This document shows positions 1-4,265 of a stretch of DNA of 5,047 nt, in pieces. The notes beneath the pieces were generated by a model. The model searched no databases, was not told where the DNA came from, and saw nothing but the letters and a program-made list of their open reading frames with translations. The translations under genes were made by a program, and so were the position numbers. Position 1 is the stretch's first letter, and each line of letters begins with the position of its first letter. The stretch comes from Pontiella desulfatans (lineage in GTDB: Bacteria > Verrucomicrobiota > Kiritimatiellia > Kiritimatiellales > Pontiellaceae), in NCBI GenBank assembly GCA_029287275.1, contig JARFRL010000138.1:1-5047 (forward strand), in the 5' to 3' direction.

Positions 1-52
1 TCAGTTCCATGGCAACGAGTAATTTATCTTCGCTATGTGGGGTAGTCGTCAT
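1..52 (-). CDS. N-terminus of a truncated gene, possibly IS110-type transposase
   Basis: Reading the minus strand, an ATG at 52-50 opens 17 codons, MTTTPHSEDKLLVAMEL, which run off the contig start. The start is convincing: AGGAG at 63-59 sits 6 nt upstream, and a TATAAT box lies at 90-85. The residues KLLVAMEL resemble the beta-strand at the very N-terminus of one group of IS110-family transposases, where the first strand carries the RuvC-like domain. That family call rests on a handful of residues and on my memory of the family, so it is tentative. The segment is AT-richer than the rest of the window. A contig ending inside a multi-copy insertion sequence is what short-read assembly would produce. 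It could equally be any other cytoplasmic protein. Confidence 0.5.
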   Translation of the reverse strand, partial: MTTTPHSEDKLLVAMEL

Positions 53-56
53 TTTT

Positions 57-66
57 ATCTCCTTTG
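57..66 (-). promoter_or_regulatory. Shine-Dalgarno of the truncated gene, within a hairpin arm
   Basis: The minus strand reads CAAAGGAGAT, with AGGAG at 63-59 and a 6-nt A/T spacer to the ATG at 52. Bases 66-60 (CAAAGGA) are perfectly complementary to 85-79 (TCCTTTG), so in a long transcript most of the ribosome binding site would be paired. Confidence 0.65.
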
Positions 67-84
67 TTAGTTGTGTATCAAAGG

Positions 85-90
85 ATTATA
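85..90 (-). promoter_or_regulatory. Candidate -10 box for the truncated gene
   Basis: A perfect TATAAT is read on the minus strand at 90-85. Transcription would begin near 78, giving a leader of about 26 nt. The hexamer at the right distance for a -35 (113-108, TATGTG with a 17-nt spacer) is poor. The promoter may therefore be weak, activator-dependent, or completed only when another sequence lies upstream, as in the end-to-end junctions of circularised insertion sequences. The last possibility is inference. Confidence 0.4.
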
Positions 91-115
91 GGGTCGATGT
101 AAACCCCCACATAGC

Positions 116-320
116 ATCTATGAAATAATGTTTTTCACCTCTGGGCACCGTTGCTCCCTCGTAAAAAGGGGCTCGCGTTTTTCGTCATTTCCCGCAAACA
201 GGTGCCAGCCCGTGAATTGTCGCATTGTGTTGTCGCAAGGGCGGTAGCGCAATCTGCTAGTCAATCGCCCCTCTTCTTGACGCGCCGTCCAACTTTCCCC
301 CGAAGTCGGCCCGCGAGACG
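116..320. other. Intergenic stretch with no recognised gene
   Basis: Between the truncated gene's upstream region and the tRNA terminator I see no convincing gene. Short open frames on both strands have no Shine-Dalgarno and low-complexity, arginine-rich translations. An 8-bp direct repeat (TTGTCGCA at 217-224 and 230-237) is probably chance. If the gene at 1-52 is an IS110-type transposase, the element's left end, and possibly its non-coding bridge RNA, would fall here. I cannot mark a boundary from the sequence. Confidence 0.5.
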
Positions 321-355
321 GAAAAGAAAAAGGGCCTTGCGCTAAGCAAGACCCT
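321..355 (-). terminator. Rho-independent terminator of tRNA-Gly
   Basis: On the minus strand, GGGTCTTGC (354-346) pairs with GCAAGGCCC (340-332), giving a 9-bp stem with one G-U pair and a 5-nt loop. It is followed by TTTTTCTTTTC (331-321). It lies 18 nt beyond the CCA end of the tRNA. This is a textbook intrinsic terminator for a monocistronic tRNA transcript, and it would also insulate the truncated gene at 1-52 from tRNA read-through. Confidence 0.88.
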
Positions 356-372
356 GTAAACATTGACTAAAA

Positions 373-446
373 TGGAGCGGGCGAACAGATTCGAACTGTC
401 GTAACCAGCTTGGAAGGCTGGGGTTCTACCATTGAACTACGCCCGC
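373..446 (-). tRNA. tRNA-Gly (anticodon UCC), CCA encoded
   Basis: The minus strand folds into a complete cloverleaf. The acceptor stem GCGGGCG (446-440) pairs with CGCCCGC (383-377). The D arm is GTTC/GAAC around AATGGTA. The anticodon arm is CCAGC-CTTCCAA-GCTGG, which gives the anticodon TCC. The variable loop is 4 nt, and the T arm is GACAG-TTCGAAT-CTGTT. The discriminator base is T at 376, and the CCA tail is encoded at 375-373. The tRNA decodes GGA and GGG glycine codons. It is flanked by its own promoter and terminator, so it appears monocistronic. tRNA-Gly genes are frequent integration sites, but I found no second copy of its 3' end in the window. Confidence 0.97.
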
Positions 447-470
447 TTCGTTTCTTTCAAACGAGCGCAT

Positions 471-499
471 AAGGTACCTGTCGGGGCGGGGGGCGTCAA
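471..499 (-). promoter_or_regulatory. Promoter of tRNA-Gly
   Basis: On the minus strand, TTGACG (499-494) is followed by a 17-nt spacer and TACCTT (476-471). The -35 matches the sigma-70 consensus at five of six positions; the -10 is weaker. Transcription would start about 18 nt upstream of the mature tRNA 5' end at 446, in a GC-rich stretch that resembles the discriminator typical of stable-RNA promoters. Confidence 0.6.
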
Positions 500-571
500 G
501 GGGAGACGGCTAACTTTTTTTCAACCCGAAGCAGTGCTTGGCGGCGCGGGGGCTTAGGCCGCTCAATATTG

Positions 572-601
572 TTGCCCGATCGCGGTTTCGGCACCTATAT
601 T
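572..601 (+). promoter_or_regulatory. Candidate promoter of the 633-935 gene
   Basis: TTGCCC (572-577) and TATATT (596-601) are separated by 18 nt. Four of six -35 bases and five of six -10 bases match the sigma-70 consensus. Transcription would begin near 608, some 25 nt upstream of the start codon. Confidence 0.4.
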
Positions 602-632
602 GTGGCGATCGCTTTAACGTGAAGGAGCCCGG

Positions 633-935
633 ATGCTGTCGGGAGTGAAGGAAATTTTAATCATCGGGTTGGTGTTGCTGGGGCTGTTTTTGATTCCGCG
701 GCTCACGCGGCGGGGCGGCGGAACGGAGCGGCGGCAACCGGTTGGAAAATCGGCGGATCGGCGCGATGGCGGTCTGATCAGGCTCGCGGTGCTTCTTTCG
801 GGTTTGTGGCTCGCGTTGGCCTTCATTCTTTTGAATCCGCTCAAGGGCGCGGTCGCGCCGTTTCTAGGGGCGGGGATCCTGCCGATCGCGGCGGGCTGGG
901 GGCTGCGCTGGGTTTGGCTGGGCTTCAAGAAGTAG
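633..935 (+). CDS. Small integral membrane protein of unknown function
   Basis: This 100-residue protein starts at an ATG with AAGGAG (622-627) 5 nt upstream. Residues 7-22 (EILIIGLVLLGLFLIP) form a first membrane helix, followed by an Arg/Lys/Gly-rich loop (23-47) with RRGGGTERR. A second helix spans about 48-67, and a third hydrophobic stretch about 73-95 contains Pro and Gly. By the positive-inside rule the basic loop should be cytoplasmic. The start, GVKEILIIGLVLLG...PRL, loosely resembles TatA/B N-termini, but the amphipathic helix of Tat proteins is absent and three membrane segments are present, so I do not call it Tat. I recall similar short hypothetical proteins from deltaproteobacteria, but no function is known to me. 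It appears monocistronic. Confidence 0.75.
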   Translation: MLSGVKEILIIGLVLLGLFLIPRLTRRGGGTERRQPVGKSADRRDGGLIRLAVLLSGLWLALAFILLNPLKGAVAPFLGAGILPIAAGWGLRWVWLGFKK

Positions 936-943
936 GCGCGCCG

Positions 944-1090
944 CTAGCGGTGTTTTAGATTCCACCACCAGAACTTGATCCGGTTGAGGAGCGATGGCTT
1001 GTTCTCGGCTTTTTGGACGTGGGGGCGCGGCTTCCCTGGTTTGGGGGGACGCGTCGGTCGTCGCATGTAGTCTCTGTCTGAGATTCCCAT
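944..1090 (-). CDS. 48-residue basic protein with MGISDRDYMR N-terminus
   Basis: On the minus strand an ATG at 1090 opens 48 codons ending in TAG at 946-944. The N-terminus MGISDRDYMRR matches the M-G-I-x-D-R-[DE]-Y pattern I know from the N-termini of several otherwise unrelated proteins, such as rhomboid-like proteases of Planctomycetes and Verrucomicrobia, where its role is unknown. Residues 10-24 are rich in Pro, Arg and Lys. The C-terminus (33-48) is a short aromatic-basic segment, SLLNRIKFWWWNLKHR, that could be a membrane-interface helix. The purine-rich AAGGAAGGG (1112-1104) lies 13 nt upstream, slightly far for a Shine-Dalgarno. An internal ATG at 1066 would remove the motif, so the upstream start is preferred. 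The gene diverges from trmB with 49 bp between start codons. Function is unknown, but the N-terminal motif makes a chance frame unlikely. Confidence 0.6.
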   Translation of the reverse strand: MGISDRDYMRRPTRPPKPGKPRPHVQKAENKPSLLNRIKFWWWNLKHR

Positions 1091-1139
1091 TTGGATTTAC
1101 TTGCCCTTCCTTCAGCAATTCGTAAACAGTACGCGTCCC

Positions 1140-1739
1140 ATGAGCAAGAAAAAGAAGACCATTTTACGCGTCACGCCGGATAATTGGCTGGATCCACACG
1201 ATTTCAAATCGGAGTTTCCGCGCCCCGAAAGCCCGTTGGAAGTCGATATTGGATCCGGAAAAGGCCGCTTTCTGGTGGCGCGCTCGGGCAAATTTCCGAA
1301 CGTGAACTATCTCGGCATCGAGCGTCAGCTCGGCAGGATCAACAGCAGCGGGCGCCGATGCGAACGCGCCGGGCGCGACAACGTCCGCGTGCTGCGCATG
1401 GAAGGCTATTACGCGATCAACTATCTGATGCCGGAAAAGCACGTCGCCACCTATTATTTCTTTTTCCCCGACCCTTGGCCGAAAGACCGGCACCACGACA
1501 ACCGGCTGTTCAATCCCGCGTTCATGGACGCGCTCCACCGCACCTTGGAAGACGCGGGCCAACTGCACGTCGCGACCGACCACCTGCCTTACTTCCACGA
1601 AATCCACGCGCTGCTGAAAAACGATCCGCGGTTCGAGGAGATCGAGGCGTTCGTTCCCGACGCTTCGGAGACGACCGACTTCGAGCTGATTTTCGCGCAC
1701 AAGGAGATCGGCCGCTGCTCCTTCAGAAAGGTGAGCTGA
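1140..1739 (+). CDS. trmB: tRNA (guanine-N7-)-methyltransferase TrmB
   Basis: TrmB transfers a methyl group from S-adenosylmethionine to N7 of G46 in the tRNA variable loop, in the cytoplasm. The 199-residue product has the family landmarks in order: the glycine-rich SAM motif VDIGSGKGRF (35-44), the acidic residue at the end of the next strand in GIE (E61), the signature PDPWPKDRHHDNRL (110-123), TDH (146-148), which carries the conserved Asp, and the C-terminal TDFE (179-182). Length is normal for bacterial TrmB. I chose the ATG at 1140, just before the basic MSKKKK start. A TTG at 1101 would add 13 unconvincing residues. Neither start has a clear Shine-Dalgarno. The stop codon overlaps the ATG of the next gene (TGATG), implying translational coupling. 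Confidence 0.95.
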   Translation: MSKKKKTILRVTPDNWLDPHDFKSEFPRPESPLEVDIGSGKGRFLVARSGKFPNVNYLGIERQLGRINSSGRRCERAGRDNVRVLRMEGYYAINYLMPEKHVATYYFFFPDPWPKDRHHDNRLFNPAFMDALHRTLEDAGQLHVATDHLPYFHEIHALLKNDPRFEEIEAFVPDASETTDFELIFAHKEIGRCSFRKVS

Positions 1740-2122
1740 TGGCGCGGCGCAAGCCAGAGGTCGGCATGCACAGCCACGGGCTGTACGACGGCTGGGACCG
1801 CGACGGAAAGGACCTGCCGAACCTGGTGAGGATCACGACGGAAATCGAAGCCGCTCTGGACATCGAGTTCGGCTACGTTCTGCGCGTCCGCAACGCGCGC
1901 AACGCCAAGATCACCTTTCGGATCGAACACCCGCCGTTCAAGAACGCGGACGGCTCCGTCGCTCCGGCGTTCGAGGGCGAGCTCTACGTGAAAACGAACG
2001 ATTTCCGGTTTTTCCTCGGCGACACCATCTGGGCGCCCGTGGAGGATAAAAAGGGCGCGTGGCGGCTGATCACCTGGTTGGATGGCGTGAAGGTCGCGGA
2101 CAAGACCCTGACGATGATTTAA
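1739..2122 (+). CDS. DUF3859-like protein
   Basis: This 127-residue protein starts at an ATG overlapping the trmB stop, with AAGGTG (1728-1733) 5 nt upstream. The open frame extends far upstream inside trmB, but that part is a shadow. There is no signal peptide or membrane segment. Residues 13-24 (HGLYDGWDRDGK), 33-45 (TTEIEAALDIEFG), a beta-rich middle (IEHPPFKNADGSVAP, 62-76) and the C-terminal FLGDTIWAPVEDKKGAWRLITWLDG (92-116) look like a compact all-beta domain. They match my recollection of DUF3859, a bacterial family without an assigned function. Position and overlap make it the second gene of a trmB operon, but this does not by itself imply a role in tRNA modification. The family call is from memory. 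Confidence 0.8.
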   Translation: MARRKPEVGMHSHGLYDGWDRDGKDLPNLVRITTEIEAALDIEFGYVLRVRNARNAKITFRIEHPPFKNADGSVAPAFEGELYVKTNDFRFFLGDTIWAPVEDKKGAWRLITWLDGVKVADKTLTMI

Positions 2123-2466
2123 GGGATCTCCAGGTCGGCGGTTTTGATCGTGAATTCGCGGCCGCCCCCGATCTCAACGTGGGCCGAGCCGCAGCGCGCG
2201 CACTGAATCAACGTCGGTTCCGGGTTGGAGTCGGCGCCGCAATCCGCGCACGCGACGCGGACGGGCGTCTCCTCGATCTCCAGCGCGGCGCCTTCGCAAA
2301 GCGAACCCTCCGCGGCGAAGGGGAACGCGAACTCGAACGCGGCGCGCTCAACGCCCGAATAGGCGCCGATCTGGATCAGGACCCGTTCGACGCGAAGGGC
2401 GTTTTCCGCCTTCGCGATCTTCTCCAACCGCTCGACACATCCCCGCGCTAGCGACAACTCATGCAT
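2119..2466 (-). CDS. hypA: Hydrogenase maturation nickel metallochaperone HypA
   Basis: HypA passes nickel, with HypB, to the large subunit of [NiFe] hydrogenases; in some bacteria it also serves urease. The 115-residue product has the diagnostic MHE N-terminus, in which His2 and the N-terminal amine bind nickel. It has a zinc domain with two CxxC pairs, C73/C76 and C89/C92. The alpha-beta core with IQIGAYSGVE (31-40) corresponds to the usual xxxIGxLSxVE. The length is typical. The start is fixed by the MHE motif, although no Shine-Dalgarno is visible upstream. No hypB, other maturation gene or hydrogenase gene lies in the window, so the gene is separated from any hyp operon as far as can be seen. 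Its TAA stop overlaps the TAA of the convergent gene before it. Confidence 0.95.
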   Translation of the reverse strand: MHELSLARGCVERLEKIAKAENALRVERVLIQIGAYSGVERAAFEFAFPFAAEGSLCEGAALEIEETPVRVACADCGADSNPEPTLIQCARCGSAHVEIGGGREFTIKTADLEIP

Positions 2467-2543
2467 GCGATTAGTTTAACGGCTTTTCAATCGATTGGAA
2501 GTTCCGGGCGCTGTTCGTACAAAGTCTAAATTGATTCCGCGGC

Positions 2544-2571
2544 TTGTCGTTCCGCCGAATCCGACTATACT
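2544..2571 (+). promoter_or_regulatory. Promoter of the CBS-domain gene
   Basis: TTGTCG (2544-2549), a 16-nt spacer and TATACT (2566-2571) give a good sigma-70-type promoter. The -35 matches at four of six positions and the -10 at five of six. Transcription would start near 2578, leaving a leader of about 39 nt before the ATG at 2617. Confidence 0.6.
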
Positions 2572-2605
2572 GTTTCCGTCTGAAAGACATTAACCTAAAC
2601 CCTGT

Positions 2606-2611
2606 AGGAGG
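2606..2611 (+). promoter_or_regulatory. Strong Shine-Dalgarno of the CBS-domain gene
   Basis: A perfect AGGAGG ends 5 nt before the ATG at 2617. It is the strongest ribosome binding site in the window. Combined with the good promoter, it suggests that this protein is made in quantity. Confidence 0.8.
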
Positions 2612-2616
2612 CCGTT

Positions 2617-3051
2617 ATGGGCGCTGTATCAAATCTTCTCGATTCCAAAGGATATGACGTGCTGACCGTTAGACCGGATCAACCCGTGCGCGAAGCCATT
2701 GAGCAAATGGAGGAGATCTCCGCGGGAACCGCGCTCGTGATGGACGCCGGGGAAGTGATCGGCATCATCTCGGAACGCGACGTTTTTCGTAAGGTGGTTC
2801 TTGATGAAAAGAGCCTCGACGACGTGAAGGTTCAGGACATCATGTCCAGCGATTTGACGACGGTGACGCCGGAAACCTCGCTGGATGAATGCATGCAGCT
2901 CATGACGGAAAAACGCATTCGCCATCTACCCGTGCTCCGCGACAAGCAGCTGCGCGGCATCGTCTCCATCGGCGACGTGGTGAAATACCTCGTGGTGGAA
3001 AAGGATTTCAAAATCAAGAATCTCGAGACCTACATCAGCGGCGTGATGTAG
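2617..3051 (+). CDS. Two-CBS-domain protein
   Basis: This stand-alone protein of 144 residues consists of a tandem pair of CBS domains (a Bateman module), which typically binds adenosine nucleotides such as AMP or ATP, or sometimes SAM. The first CBS domain covers roughly residues 12-62 and has GIISERDVF (49-57). The second covers about 75-128 and has the loop RIRHLPV (100-106) and GIVSIGDVVKY (114-124). A short C-terminal tail, NLETYISG (135-142), is common in this group, which includes hypoxic-response-protein-1-like proteins. There is no attached catalytic or transport domain, so it probably acts as a soluble energy or redox sensor or partner protein. What it regulates is not visible. It has its own promoter and ribosome binding site and faces a convergent HAD gene 10 bp away. 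Confidence 0.93.
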   Translation: MGAVSNLLDSKGYDVLTVRPDQPVREAIEQMEEISAGTALVMDAGEVIGIISERDVFRKVVLDEKSLDDVKVQDIMSSDLTTVTPETSLDECMQLMTEKRIRHLPVLRDKQLRGIVSIGDVVKYLVVEKDFKIKNLETYISGVM

Positions 3052-3061
3052 CGGCGGGTTC

Positions 3062-3727
3062 TCAAACCACCAGATTTTCGAGGATCGGGCGCGACACGTT
3101 CTCCAGCGAGTCCGTCACCGCGTCCGCCTCCATCAGATAATCGCGGGCGTAGCTGTTGGTTACGGCCAGCACCTTCAGCCCCGCGCCTTTGGCCGAAACA
3201 ATGCCCGCCGGCGTGTCCTCGATGGCGACCGCGGTGGCCGGGTCGCCCAGACCAAGTTTGTCGATCGCGAGCGCGTAAGGCGCCGGATCCGGTTTGCTTT
3301 TCGGGGTGTCCTCCGCGGTCACGATGACGCAGAACGCGTCCGCGATTCCCAGCGTCGTGATGATCGGGAGAATATCCTCGCGCAACGCGCCGCTGCACAG
3401 CGCGACCGGCAGGCGCGCCGGAATGCTCTTGATCAGCTCCACCGCGCCGGGCAGCGGCGAGGCCTCGCCGTTTTGAATGTATTGCTGAAAGATCGCGGCT
3501 TTTTGTTCGATCAGGCGTTTGACGTCGCGGGCGGACGCTTTCTGCTGATGGGCCTTGTGCGCCTCTCGAAACGCGTCGCGGTCGTCGTAGCCGATGTACG
3601 TCTCGCAATAGTCTTCCCACGTGATTTCCATGCCGAGCGGGTTGAGCACCTCGTTGAAGGCGCGGAAGTGCATCGGTTCGCTGTCCACGATGATGCCGTC
3701 GAAATCAAATACAACTGCTGATAGCAT
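3062..3727 (-). CDS. HAD-superfamily hydrolase, beta-phosphoglucomutase/phosphatase-like
   Basis: This 221-residue cytoplasmic enzyme has all four HAD motifs. Motif I is DFDGIIVDSE (8-17), with nucleophile D8 and acid/base D10. Motif II is CSGA, with S112. Motif III is the Lys in KSKPDPAPY (K145). Motif IV is IEDTPAGI (169-176), with E170 and D171 binding magnesium. The helical cap inserted after motif I (about 18-90) and the GxxxxDSE spacing place it in subclass I, with beta-phosphoglucomutase, phosphoglycolate phosphatase and similar sugar-phosphate enzymes. Substrate cannot be read from the sequence. The ATG at 3727 is preceded by AGAGGA (3739-3734) at 6 nt. The gene converges on the CBS-domain gene with 10 bp between stop codons. 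Confidence 0.93.
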   Translation of the reverse strand: MLSAVVFDFDGIIVDSEPMHFRAFNEVLNPLGMEITWEDYCETYIGYDDRDAFREAHKAHQQKASARDVKRLIEQKAAIFQQYIQNGEASPLPGAVELIKSIPARLPVALCSGALREDILPIITTLGIADAFCVIVTAEDTPKSKPDPAPYALAIDKLGLGDPATAVAIEDTPAGIVSAKGAGLKVLAVTNSYARDYLMEADAVTDSLENVSRPILENLVV

Positions 3728-3759
3728 TTCAGATCCTCTGGTTCCTTAAAGATTTCAGT

Positions 3760-3843
3760 CTCGTTACTGAGCCGTGGGATGTCAAACGTAATGGTGGTTC
3801 CCTCCTCGTTTTCGGCCTCGGAAGATTGAGCGCGATCGCCGTG
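3760..3843 (-). pseudogene. Possible relic of a histidine-kinase ATPase C-terminus
   Basis: Between the HAD gene and the lipoprotein gene, the minus strand reads HGDRAQSSEAENEEGTTITF followed by DIPRL. This resembles the last beta-hairpin of a HATPase domain: HGG, about 13 residues, then GTTFxxxLPR. The frame has no start of its own, lacks the N and G1 boxes, runs out of frame into the HAD gene start and overlaps the lipoprotein leader. At best it is a decayed tail about 28 codons long. Chance similarity is a serious alternative. Confidence 0.25.
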
Positions 3844-3870
3844 CCGCGGGTCCAACGCTATGTGGAAAGG

Positions 3871-3878
3871 AAGGAGTG
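3871..3878 (+). promoter_or_regulatory. Shine-Dalgarno deciding the lipoprotein start
   Basis: AAGGAGTG lies 5 nt upstream of the ATG at 3884. An upstream in-frame ATG at 3860 would place this site inside the coding sequence and spoil the signal peptide with eight polar residues, so 3884 is the start. Confidence 0.75.
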
Positions 3879-3883
3879 ATTCA

Positions 3884-4264
3884 ATGCGAACGAATAAGCC
3901 AGCGATGGCGCTCTCGGTGGGAGCGCTTGTTTTATTGACCGCGGCTTGCCAGTCATGGTCCGGCGCCCGCGACGAACCCGACCCCGTCTCCATCCGGGAA
4001 AGCGTGTTCGACTATGATGGAACGCCCGACAAGAAATATTTGGTGGGCGGCGGTTACTTCATCGTCTACCGGGCGCGGCGGGCCGGCGAATTGTTTCTCG
4101 CGGACGATTCGAGCAATCGTCTGTTGGCGACCATTTCGTTGGATCCGGGCGAGGAACAGGAGCTCATCTACGACGTGAACGACGAGGGGATGATCAAGAA
4201 TCTCGAGGCGTTGGGCATCGACCCGACCAAGGCGTCGTTCAAGCTATACTTCGTGCCTCGCTGA
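3884..4264 (+). CDS. Small predicted lipoprotein of unknown function
   Basis: This 126-residue protein opens with a lipoprotein signal: basic MRTNK, hydrophobic ALSVGALVLL, then LTAAC with the candidate lipidated Cys at 22. Thr rather than Leu stands at -3 of the lipobox, which is acceptable but not ideal. Residues after the Cys are polar (QSWSGARDEPDP), as expected of a flexible tether. The mature part (about 35-126) is acidic and rich in beta-strand-like stretches such as KKYLVGGGYFIVYRARRAGELFLAD and ATISLDPGEEQELIYDV. It ends KLYFVPR, suggesting one small domain facing the periplasm. I do not recognise the family. It converges on the helicase gene with a single base between stop codons, and no terminator is visible. 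Confidence 0.8.
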   Translation: MRTNKPAMALSVGALVLLTAACQSWSGARDEPDPVSIRESVFDYDGTPDKKYLVGGGYFIVYRARRAGELFLADDSSNRLLATISLDPGEEQELIYDVNDEGMIKNLEALGIDPTKASFKLYFVPR

Positions 4265-4265
4265 T

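Larger units (their letters stand above)
32..115 (-). repeat. Nested inverted repeats enclosing the start codon of the truncated gene
   Basis: The outer repeat is a perfect 11-bp pair: GCTATGTGGGG at 32-42 and CCCCACATAGC at 105-115. The inner repeat is a perfect 7-bp pair: TCCTTTG at 60-66 and CAAAGGA at 79-85, separated by 12 nt. Both enclose or overlap the ribosome binding site (63-59), and the outer pair also encloses the ATG (52-50). The upstream arms lie at or above the predicted transcription start near 78, so only transcripts entering from outside would carry both arms. Confidence 0.7.

Noticed and set aside
217..237. Direct repeat TTGTCGCA at 217-224 and 230-237.
   Set aside because: Two copies of 8 bp with no further units or partner are consistent with chance.
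118..363. Open frames on both strands between the truncated gene and the tRNA.
   Set aside because: They lack ribosome binding sites, cross the tRNA terminator, and give arginine-rich translations without motifs.
373..446. tRNA-Gly as the attachment site of an integrated element at the left end.
   Set aside because: No integrase and no second copy of the tRNA 3' end is present. The tRNA is complete with its own terminator.
541..562. GC-rich hairpin GCGGC/GCCGC upstream of the 633-935 gene.
   Set aside because: A 5-bp stem with a 12-nt loop in GC-rich sequence, with no T-tract after it, is weak support for a regulatory structure.
633..700. TatA/B-like translocase subunit.
   Set aside because: The first helix is reminiscent, but the amphipathic helix and FG motif are missing and two further membrane segments follow.
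941..956. Palindrome CCGCTAGCGG followed by TGTTTT as a terminator for the membrane protein gene.
   Set aside because: Allowing a loop, only a 3-bp stem remains and the T-run is short; it also overlaps the end of the 48-codon gene.
864..1118. Minus-strand 84-codon open frame over the end of the membrane protein gene.
   Set aside because: It overlaps both the 633-935 gene and the 48-codon gene in another frame and has low-complexity Pro/Arg/Gln content with no motif.
1184..1738. A long plus-strand open frame running through trmB into the DUF3859-like gene, suggesting a 312-residue fusion.
   Set aside because: Before 1739 the translation is Arg/Ala/Pro-rich frame shadow of trmB with no recognisable domain. 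The Shine-Dalgarno and family similarity begin at 1739.
3511..3993. Minus-strand 160-codon open frame covering the start of the HAD gene and of the lipoprotein gene.
   Set aside because: Most of it is antisense or out-of-frame shadow of two well-supported genes. Only the short HATPase-like segment was kept, as a tentative relic.
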